Below are positions 57,366 to 64,000 of a DNA stretch of 64,000 bases, piece by piece. Below the pieces are notes generated by a model. It had not been told where the DNA came from. It saw only the letters and a program-made list of their open reading frames with translations, and did not search any database. The DNA is from CAVZAB01 sp963773155 (GTDB taxonomy: Bacteria; Pseudomonadota; Alphaproteobacteria; Rhizobiales; Beijerinckiaceae), in assembly GCA_963773155.1 (NCBI GenBank), contig CAVZAB010000019.1, forward strand, positions 1 through 64,000, in the 5' to 3' direction. Every line of letters starts with the position of its first letter. Position 1 is the first letter of the stretch. Made by a program: the position numbers and the translations under genes.

Positions 57366-58190
57366 TCAGGCTTTAAAAAATTCTAATAGGTCGTTGTTGA
57401 TCGTCTCTGCTTGCGTAGTAGGCATGCCATGCGGGAAGTCCTTGTAGGTTTTTAGCGTCCCGTTCCTCAGTAGCTTTGCCGACAACGGCCCCGCACCGGC
57501 GTAGGGAACAATCTGATCGTCCTCGCTGTGCATCACCAGCACCGGCAGAGTGATCTTCTTGAGGTCCTCGGTGAAATCAGTTTGTGAGAAGGCGACAATA
57601 CCATCGTAATGCGCCTTCGCGCCGCCCATCATGCCCTGACGCCACCAATTCAGGATGATCGCCTCAGAGGGTTTGACGCCGGGTCGGTTGAAGCCATAGA
57701 AGGGTCCCGACGCGACTTCGTAGTAGAATTGCGCGCGGTTGGCCGCGAGAGCCGCCTGAAAGCCGTCAAACACCTCCTTGGGAAGGCCGCCCGGATTGGC
57801 CGCCGTCTTGACCATCAACGGCGGCACAGCGCTTACCAACGCAGCCTTCGCCACTCGATTCTCTCCATGCCGCGCCAGATAGTGTGCCACTTCACCGCCT
57901 CCGGTGGAATGGCCGACATGTATGGCGTTCTTCAGATCGAGATGTGTCGTCAATGCCGCGAGGTCGTCGGCATAATGATCCATATCGTGGCCGCGGCCGA
58001 TCTGAGTCGAGCGCCCGTGACCTCGACGGTCGTGGGCGATGACACGATATCCCCGATTGAGGAAGAACAGCATCTGTGCGTCCCAATCGTCGGCCGATAG
58101 CGGCCAGCCATGACTAAAGACAATGGGTTGACCAGCGCCCCAATCCTTGTAGAAGATCTCAACACCGTCCCCGGTCTTGATTGTGCTCAT
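57366..58190 (-). CDS. Alpha/beta hydrolase, non-heme chloroperoxidase type
   Basis: The 274-residue protein has the typical perhydrolase/chloroperoxidase sequence: FSHGWPLSADDWDAQMLFFL, HDRRGHGRS, nucleophile S98 in GHSTGGGE, EDDQIVPYAGAG with the acid residue, and FPHGMPTT with the histidine. Such enzymes act as esterases or perhydrolases in the cytoplasm. It is complete. A decayed paralogue lies immediately upstream (58227-58800, same strand), so the pair arose by duplication. Confidence 0.88.
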   Translation of the reverse strand: MSTIKTGDGVEIFYKDWGAGQPIVFSHGWPLSADDWDAQMLFFLNRGYRVIAHDRRGHGRSTQIGRGHDMDHYADDLAALTTHLDLKNAIHVGHSTGGGEVAHYLARHGENRVAKAALVSAVPPLMVKTAANPGGLPKEVFDGFQAALAANRAQFYYEVASGPFYGFNRPGVKPSEAIILNWWRQGMMGGAKAHYDGIVAFSQTDFTEDLKKITLPVLVMHSEDDQIVPYAGAGPLSAKLLRNGTLKTYKDFPHGMPTTQAETINNDLLEFFKA

Positions 58191-58226
58191 TTTTTCGAAC
58201 TCCTTCGCCGAAATGGGTCACTGAGA

Positions 58227-58800
58227 CTTTATCAAGCTTTTAAGAATGCCAGAAGCTCGGTGTTGATCCGACCCTTGTGCGTGGAAGCCATGCTGTGCGG
58301 TGCCCCCTCGACGACAACGAGTTCAGCACCATTGATGATCCTGGTTGAAGAGTGCGGAGTTGGCTATGGGGACGATCTGGTCGTCTCCTCCGCGCAGGAT
58401 CAGCGTCGGCACGTCGATCTTCTTCAAGTCTTTGGTGAAATCGGTCTTAAATAAAGGTCCTTAGATGCAGAAATAGCACGCCGGAAATCCTGCAAAGCTC
58501 TGCAGCCACAACGATACCCGCATCCCCTCCGATATTTTGGCGCCGGATCGATTGTTGCCGAAAATAAGCTCGCTAAGGTCCTTACAGAATTGCGAGCGAT
58601 CGGGGAGCACGGACGAGCGAATCTGGTTGATTGAGGCCATCGGAATGCCGCCGGGATTGGCTTCGCTCTCGAGCAACGTTGGCGGTATTGCGTCGATCAA
58701 GACCGCCTTGGCGAAACGCTTGGGGCCGTGCCGTCCAATTCAACGGGCCATTTCTCCGCGCCCAGTCGGGTGGCCGACATGAATCGCGTCCGTCAAACTC
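58227..58800 (-). pseudogene. Decayed tandem paralogue of the chloroperoxidase-type hydrolase
   Basis: Frames on the reverse strand read VLIDAIPPTLLESEANPGGIP and DRSQFCKDLSELIFGNNRSGAK; further down FKTDFTKDLKKIDVPTLIL, RGGDDQIVPIANSA and a C-terminal LKSLIKS. All align with the intact neighbour in order. Stops and frame shifts interrupt it, the nucleophile serine is replaced (GHPTGRGE) and the N-terminus is missing. Confidence 0.78.
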
Positions 58801-59114
58801 TGCCCGATTGATTTCCGGAGAGCCCTGAGCAGGCGCCCATTTCCGCTATCGGTGGCTCGGCGGGACTTCGGATTTCAGGAACCGCCGGTGAAATGGCAGT
58901 CACCGCCGACGACGTCCCCGGCCAATACGACCCCGCACTTGCCTCCCAATGTGTACGCCGCTAGACGCATCGCAGAGTTGGTTGGCGGGAAACCCGTTTG
59001 CCGTCCGGGCGGCGATCAGCCAACGACCCGTTCCCGGCCCAATCCACGGTTGACTTGACAGTCTTGATCATTCAAGTTACAGAGAGTTATTCCAATTACA
59101 TTGAGTAACTTTAA

Positions 59115-59723
59115 ATGAACATCTCCACCCGCCACTATCGTCAGGTTGCTCGTGCAAATGCGACGGTCGAGGCTCGCCGCCGAATAATCCTCACCTACTT
59201 AGGCATGCTAACTGAGCTCGGGGCTGACCGGATTACACTTGATGAGCTGGCAACACGAGCAGATACGACCCGTCAAACGCTTATTCGCTATTTCGGCGGC
59301 AAGGACGGCCTTATGCAAGCCGCTGGCGAGCAAATTTCCCAAGATGTCCATGCGCGCCGCAGCACCCCGCCGGATGCGACTTTGGAGAGGCACATTGCTG
59401 CGTTGATCGCTGACTACGACGAGACCGGCGACATAATCGTGCAACTGCTGGCCCAGGAGGCGCGGCTTCCGATGCTGCGCTCGCTGCTCGATATCGGTCG
59501 AAAAGGCCATCGAGAATGGCTCGCCAAAGTTTTCGGACGTTGGCTGGTTTGCCAACTCCCACAAGTTGAGAGCCGGAGAATCGACCAACTCTACGCGGCA
59601 ACTGACGTGAATACCTGGAAACTGTTTCGCCGGGATTTCGGCTACTCCGCCGCGACTACCGCGGAAGTCATCGCCGATATGGCGCGAAGATTGCTCGATG
59701 TTTCGCCGGCGTCAAGGGAATAA
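59115..59723 (+). CDS. TetR/AcrR family regulator
   Basis: The 202-residue protein has an N-terminal TetR helix-turn-helix (about 20-70: RRIILTYLGMLTELGADRITLDELATRADTTRQTLIRYFGGKDGLM) and a divergent helical C-terminal domain that would bind a ligand. Its upstream region, 59058-59110, has an AT-rich stretch with the partly symmetrical words ttcaagttac and gagtaacttt, a plausible self-operator. The target is probably a neighbour, either the hydrolase on its left (divergent) or itself. Confidence 0.83.
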   Translation: MNISTRHYRQVARANATVEARRRIILTYLGMLTELGADRITLDELATRADTTRQTLIRYFGGKDGLMQAAGEQISQDVHARRSTPPDATLERHIAALIADYDETGDIIVQLLAQEARLPMLRSLLDIGRKGHREWLAKVFGRWLVCQLPQVESRRIDQLYAATDVNTWKLFRRDFGYSAATTAEVIADMARRLLDVSPASRE

Positions 59724-60106
59724 AGACAAAGGCCCGTCCATACTCCAAAACTCGACATTGTCCTTGCGACCTGGGAGGGCGGCGGCAATATACCGCCAGC
59801 GCCTGCGCCGCCTAACAATTGACGGAACGAGGACACCGCGTCCGGTTAATGGCCGAAGCAGTCGTTGGCTCCGAGACCGCCCAGACCGGTGCGGAGTTTC
59901 GCGGCTGGCCGCGCGCTCCGAGCCGCGGCGACCGTTTACCGGAAAGCGACTACCTCCGTGACTGGGAGGTGGATAATGATCTTGCAGGCATTTCGCTATT
60001 GCGCGACCGACTGATGATGTGTTCGAGGCCTCGAGGGGTGTGTGCGCAGGGTTTGCGACCTCGACGCCCCAACTTAAACTCGTGGCAGGGCGACTATGCT
60101 GCCTCA
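59724..60106. other. Gap without recognisable gene
   Basis: About 380 bases between the convergent TetR and DUF1989 genes; no supported frame. Confidence 0.3.
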
Positions 60107-60865
60107 CTATTGCCGCCAGACAATAAGGCGAACTGGGCTCGGATCCCACCCGCTGCACGGATTATAGCGCTGCGGACAATTGGAAATAACGACGAGCACC
60201 TCGCGCTCGGCCCGCAAGTCGACATAGTCGCCAGGCTCGGAAAGACCCTCGACGATTTCGGTCGATCCATCAGCGGCGACCGGAACATTCATGAAGAAGT
60301 TGATGTTGGCTGGAACGTCCCGGGATCCCATCCCGTGCGATGCGAGGGCCGCGATGAAGTTGCTCCGACACGACGCGGTATTCTTGATTCCATAGCGCAG
60401 ATAGTTAAATTCGGTGCTGCAGCAGCCGCCGATTGTGTCGTGGCGGCCAACGGTGTCGTCTTCAATCCGCATTAGGATGTCACCCTTGTCCGAGAACAAC
60501 CTGGTACCTTTGCCCAGATAAATTCCGCGATTAGATTTGATTGTGTTGGCAGCATTATAGCGGTTTTCCAGATCTGCTTTGTCATAACAAAGAAAGTCGA
60601 CGGCCTGCTGACCCTCGAGATCGATGATGCGCAGGTGATCACCGGCGGAAAGAAAGCGCGACCAGGGTCCGGGTTCGACGATTTCGTCTGCTATTGCAGT
60701 GCCAGGAAGAGCAGCGGCCTTCTTAAGCTTTTCTGGCCCGATCGACGCCTGCAAAGCGGCATAGCGCTGCAAGGAGCATTCCCGCATGCTTGCTGCGGTC
60801 GCTCTTGCAAGTGCCGCTCGCTCTTCGTCAGTTGATAAATCATTGTCGAGAAGAATGCCGGCCAT
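60107..60865 (-). CDS. DUF1989 (urea carboxylase-associated) family protein
   Basis: The 252-residue protein holds the DUF1989 core: LSAGDHLRIIDLEGQQAVDFLCYDKADLENRYNAANT, FSDKGDILMRIEDDTVGRHDTIGGCCS (with the metal-type H and paired Cys), NINFFMNVPV and CPQRYNPCSGWDPSPVRLIVW. Family members sit beside urea carboxylase, allophanate hydrolase or guanidine-related genes and some act in carboxyguanidine or aminomethyl-type metabolism. No such partner is present here. It appears intact. Confidence 0.82.
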   Translation of the reverse strand: MAGILLDNDLSTDEERAALARATAASMRECSLQRYAALQASIGPEKLKKAAALPGTAIADEIVEPGPWSRFLSAGDHLRIIDLEGQQAVDFLCYDKADLENRYNAANTIKSNRGIYLGKGTRLFSDKGDILMRIEDDTVGRHDTIGGCCSTEFNYLRYGIKNTASCRSNFIAALASHGMGSRDVPANINFFMNVPVAADGSTEIVEGLSEPGDYVDLRAEREVLVVISNCPQRYNPCSGWDPSPVRLIVWRQ

Positions 60866-61615
60866 AACAATTCTGTACCGAGAATAAAAAACCAGTATCC
60901 TACGAAAATCGCTTTATGACAACGACGAGTGAAATGCCGAACTGGGGCCCCACACCCGGGTCGCAGCTGGCGGCCACCGGCCGGTACCTTTCGCTCAATT
61001 GAGACGCTAGGCCCGTTGGGCTCCGAGACCCAGATTTTTCTGCCGGCGCCACCCGGCCGCGCCGAACTAAGGGTCAAGTCACTGGAATTGCCCGACTACT
61101 AAAGGCCCCGTAGAATGTGAGGACCTATACGCTCGTCAAATGGTCAAATCCGCCGCCTAGAGCTGCCCGGAGTTAGGGCCGCACCCAAACCCTGGTCAAT
61201 GCTCGCGCTCATTGGCACTGAAGCAGGTTCAGTTCCTAAGATGCAGCAATATCGGGACTGCTTTTCAAGCATTCTTAGTTGCAGCGCAGGTCCTCGAAAG
61301 AATAGTGCAATATTTCAATGCTTTGCGGATGGGACAGCGGGGGTAAACGCGCGTAACCCAACAATTCGAGCTTTCGCGGTGTGGCTCCTTTTTGCACCCC
61401 TAGGTTTCCTTCGCTACTGGTCATGTGAACGGGGGAAGGGCCAAGTGTTATGCCTGCCGAATGGTGTGTTTGCGCCCAAGGTTCGAAAGCCACCGCGCAT
61501 TGGAGGCAGGGAGCGCCGTTAGAAACCCAGCCCGATTGTGGCGCAGTATGCTGAGCTTACCTGCAATTTGGCGAGCGTGTAGCCCGGCCGAGCTCACTGC
61601 CACCCTTCGCCGGAT
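60866..61615. other. Gap with an IS3 transposase tail fragment
   Basis: At 61101-61159 the plus strand reads GPVECEDLYARQMVKSAA and a stop, the very C-terminus of an IS3-type OrfB, similar to the fragment at 23250-23345. Nothing else in the 750 bases is supported. Confidence 0.6.
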
Positions 61616-62381
61616 CTATTCGCCGAGCAATTGTTTCAACTTAACCTCCATGGCGCGGGCCCAGACCATGTAGCCAATCTCGCTGAGATGAAGATAGTCG
61701 GGCATAATCGTTTGGGAGATCGAAGCGTCGTCCTCGATCAATTGAGAGCCAATGTCCATGAAGAAGATGTTCTTGCCGTCGTCGAGTCGAGCCAGCGCCT
61801 GGTTCACTTGGAGGATCATGCCACGCTGCGGATTGAAGGACTTCGCCACGTGGCAAGATACCGAACAAAATGACTTTGGTCGCCGGCTGGCGCGTGCGGA
61901 TTTGCTGGACTACGGCAGTGACGCCGGAAAGAATTTCTGCCTCGGTGTTTTCCCGGTTATTGAAATTGTTGGTGCCGATCATGACGACGGCGACCTTGGC
62001 GTTTATGCCGTCGAGCTGCCCCCGTTCAATCCGCCAGAGCACATTCTGTGTACGATCGCCGCCGACGCCAAAGTTGATGGCTGTACGACTGCTGTAATAT
62101 TCCGCCCAGACATTCTTGCCGTCGCTTTCCCAAGCCTGGGTGATGGAGTCGCCGATGAATTCGATGCCGTAATCTCCGGGTGCCTCCTTGGCACGTCGCA
62201 ACACCAGCTCGGGACGCTGTTTGCCACCATCGAGAGGGGGCGCAGGGATAATTGCGGTGTTGGCGGGCATTTCGGGCGCTTCATTGGTCGTGGTGATCGT
62301 AGTCTGGGCGACCATAGAGCCAACACAAGAAAGCGCCGCAGCCGCAGCGATTAGGGCGAGTTTAAATCCGGGCGATGCCAT
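61616..62381 (-). pseudogene. Secreted SGNH/GDSL hydrolase with a single frameshift
   Basis: From the ATG at 62381 (gggagag upstream) the protein has a signal peptide (MASPGFKLALIAAAAALSCVG) and the SGNH blocks: GDSITQ (nucleophile Ser), FGVGGDRTQNVLWRI (Gly block), and VMIGTNNFNN (Asn block). After FGILPRG at about 61850 the frame breaks, and the rest (SFNPQRGMILQVNQALARLDD, MPDYLHLSEIGY with the catalytic Asp-His) continues in another frame to 61616. Similar to platelet-activating-factor acetylhydrolase-like GDSL enzymes that deacetylate lipids or glycans in the periplasm. Without the DxxH block it would be inactive. Confidence 0.83.
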
Positions 62382-62509
62382 ATCAAATCTCTCCCGACGA
62401 TCCCGAGGGCCTAGCGACTTAGAATGATTGCCTTTCCTATCAGTTTTTGAAACACCATCAACACAGCAACTCCTGAATTCGGTCAACAAAACTACTGGGC
62501 TAGGACCTC

Positions 62510-63093
62510 CGCGATTATGACCAGGCTGCCAGTAACGATCAGCAAGGCTGCCGATTCAGCCAATTAGGTATTCAGCACGGAACCGACTGCGACCACAATG
62601 AAATCGCAAGCAATCCTCGTGCCGTCCGCGAACTTGACCCGGCCGTGCGAACAAATTGACAAGAGGACATACGCAATGGACATTGATGTCCTCGGCGCGA
62701 TGTCGCGCCTCGATGACGGCGGCGACACTGGGACCGCGCAGCAGAGGAGTCGCGGCACCGCGCCGCTTATCTCCCCGCATGATCGAGGTTAAGGCCAGGT
62801 GGGCCGTACCCCAGTTGCGAGCACAAGCTGATCAAAATTGAGCGTATTGCAATCGGACAGCGCATTCTTCATTGCATGCGATCGATGCTGATCGCGGTAA
62901 CGGCAGCATCCGACGTCGCGCCCCGTTTCGCCAAGCTGTCGGCCACGAAAATTGGTCTCAGCACGATGCTACCTTCGCTGAACACCGATAATGGCAGGCG
63001 TTCAGGGGCTGGCTTTCGCCATTCACATGCTCACGCTATGCGAGCGCCGCCCCTACGCCGCATTCGTCCTCGCCAACTATCACGATCTGCATC
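62510..63093 (-). pseudogene. Ferredoxin reductase remnant (MocF-like)
   Basis: Broken frames on the reverse strand read, in order, MQIVIVGEDECGVGAALA (FAD-binding start, near 63090), FDQLVLATGVRP (near 62820), and VKFADGTRIACDFIVVAVGSVLNT (near 62600), the landmarks of BphA4-type ferredoxin reductases. Stops and shifts lie between each, and the C-terminus is lost. It lies just downstream of the Rieske ferredoxin gene, as expected for a MocE-MocF pair. Confidence 0.7.
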
Positions 63094-63249
63094 ATTCCTG
63101 CCCCCGTCGCTGACGGAGGCGGAAAAAGGGGACGCCCATTGCTTGTCGCATCTACCGTGCTGACTGCGTGCGCATCAATCTGCCCGCGACCTCTACCGCT
63201 GAGTGCGAAAGCATGTCGGACGTGAATTTGCTCGCTGAAAGGGTAGCGG

Positions 63250-63561
63250 TTAGTCCAGTTCGACGAAAAGGTCCCCGTTTTCTATTTTAGTCCTATAGGT
63301 CTTCAGATCGACGCACACGGGCGCGCCCTTGGCGGCACCGGTGCGGTAGTCAAAGCGGCCATTGTGCTTCGGACACTCGATCACATAATCAATGACGAGA
63401 CCATCGACAAGATGCGCTTTCTCATGTGTGCACAGCCCGTCAGTTGCAAAGAATTCGTCGTCCTTGCGATACAGCGCGAATGTACGTCCCGCATGGTCGA
63501 AGCGCAGAACCTCTTCATCATCGAAATCGCCGGTTGCACAGGCTTTGATCCATTCGGCCAT
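63250..63561 (-). CDS. Rieske-type [2Fe-2S] ferredoxin, MocE family
   Basis: The 103-residue single Rieske domain has ligands C-T-H (CTHEKAHL, about 43-45) and C-P-K-H (ECPKHNGRFDY, about 63-66). The starting MAEWIKACATGDFDDEEVLRFDHAGRTFALYR and C-terminal YRTKIENGDLFVELD are usual for MocE-type ferredoxins. In rhizopine catabolism MocE carries electrons from a reductase (MocF) to an oxygenase (MocD) that demethylates 3-O-methyl-scyllo-inosamine. Here the downstream reductase is decayed and no mocD is in view, but a Gfo/Idh/MocA-type dehydrogenase lies upstream. It is intact. Confidence 0.87.
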   Translation of the reverse strand: MAEWIKACATGDFDDEEVLRFDHAGRTFALYRKDDEFFATDGLCTHEKAHLVDGLVIDYVIECPKHNGRFDYRTGAAKGAPVCVDLKTYRTKIENGDLFVELD

Positions 63562-63737
63562 GAGTTAGAATCCTTATCCGGTTGCCAATGTTTATGAAAG
63601 TCTTTGGTCACAACATTGTTTGGCGCACTGGTTTGAACGGCCGCCCGTTTGCCTGCAGAGGCCTCCGCAAGAGGAGAAGCCGGGTTTCTCAACTGCCTCG
63701 CCGGCCACGAACCTGTCAATACCTTGGTTGAAGCTCT

Positions 63738-64000
63738 TCAGTCCCAATAGAGACTGGGTTTCGAAGCGGGCAATATCACCGCAGGTTTGCTATTGTTCAG
63801 CGATTGAACCCCCGCTTCGGCAACAAGTGTTGCGGCATAACCATCCCAAGCGCTAGCGCCGGCGGGCTTGCCGGTTTCAATCGACTTTAACCAAGCGCTA
63901 TTCTGCAGACGATAGGCCTCGGCGAAACGGAGGCGCCAATCTTTGGGATAATTTGTTATAGACTGCAGGTTCGCATTAAGTTCGCTAGCGATTGGGGAGC
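63738..64000 (-). CDS. Gfo/Idh/MocA family dehydrogenase, C-terminal part (runs off the window)
   Basis: The reverse strand from the window edge reads SELNANLQSITNYPKDWRLRF, AEAYRLQNSAWLKSIETGKPA and SAWDGYAATLVAEAGVQSLNN to a TGA at 63738. This matches the C-terminal helix region of inositol 2-dehydrogenase/MocA-like oxidoreductases (AYR-W-I-GKP, DG, A-EA-QSL). The NAD-binding N-terminus lies beyond the window. It is 176 bases upstream of the MocE-type gene on the same strand. The substrate would be an inositol or related sugar. Confidence 0.68.
   Translation of the reverse strand, partial: SPIASELNANLQSITNYPKDWRLRFAEAYRLQNSAWLKSIETGKPAGASAWDGYAATLVAEAGVQSLNNSKPAVILPASKPSLYWD

Noticed and set aside
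1..64000. CRISPR array
   Set aside because: No series of evenly spaced identical short repeats was seen, and no cas gene.
1..64000. nod boxes, NifA sites or sigma-54 promoters
   Set aside because: Candidate tggcac words lacked the correctly spaced second element, and no nod, nif or fix genes were found to support them.

Overview
This window reads as a decaying, insertion-rich accessory region of a root-nodule or soil alphaproteobacterium of the Hyphomicrobiales, most likely Bradyrhizobium-like. The evidence is the GC-rich codon use, the kind of insertion sequences (IS630, IS481, IS21, IS1634, IS3 and IS5 remnants), rhizobial-type CUT2 sugar transporters, a Rieske ferredoxin of the rhizopine MocE type, and a BacA/BclA-related membrane protein. 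No nod, nif or fix gene, phage gene, plasmid replication gene, integrase gene, rRNA or CRISPR array was seen. Many otherwise conserved genes are split by a single-base indel. Either the region is becoming pseudogenes or the assembly carries indel errors.

Left part (1-13,900): a 156-bp repeat ending in a tRNA-like 3' segment, a broken metallo-beta-lactamase gene, an adenylate cyclase, a broken AAA ATPase, a secreted hypothetical protein, an intact DddP-like M24 protein (possible DMSP lyase), a frameshifted Bax-inhibitor-1 family gene, an IS630 remnant, an intact three-gene CUT2 sugar ABC transporter of the Frc type, an IS1634 remnant and a CDP-diacylglycerol pyrophosphatase. A second copy of the tRNA-like repeat lies at 14,237-14,390 in the same orientation, so the block between the copies may be a mobile island.

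Centre-left (16,500-27,800): a GntR regulator, then a tight reverse-strand operon encoding a DUF1185 protein, alpha/beta hydrolase, flavin reductase, luciferase-like monooxygenase, aldehyde dehydrogenase and the tail of a succinate-semialdehyde dehydrogenase. This set matches the parts list of the trigonelline (N-methylnicotinate) pathway TgnA-E. Next to it is a second CUT2 transporter, whose ATPase is frameshifted, with its own divergent GntR regulator and a shared palindromic operator.

Centre (28,500-42,700): a glutathione S-transferase, two very small membrane proteins, a BclA-like permease without its ATPase domain, a glycine-zipper protein, two related IS481-type elements flanking a MaoC dehydratase and an IS630 remnant (one is nested in the IS630 gene with a 7-bp target duplication), an AlkX/YcaQ-type protein and a frameshifted Na+/H+ antiporter.

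Right part (44,400-64,000): a methionine-related block containing an AceE/MdeB-like 2-oxoacid dehydrogenase E1 (frameshifted), a divergent methionine gamma-lyase/cystathionine gamma-synthase family gene and metH (frameshifted). It is followed by a cyclic-nucleotide-binding thioredoxin-reductase-like protein with a UBP zinc-finger partner, a chloroperoxidase-type hydrolase beside its own decayed duplicate, a TetR regulator, a DUF1989 protein, a secreted SGNH hydrolase (frameshifted), and a Moc-like set: decayed ferredoxin reductase, intact Rieske ferredoxin, and the C-terminus of a Gfo/Idh/MocA dehydrogenase running off the right edge.
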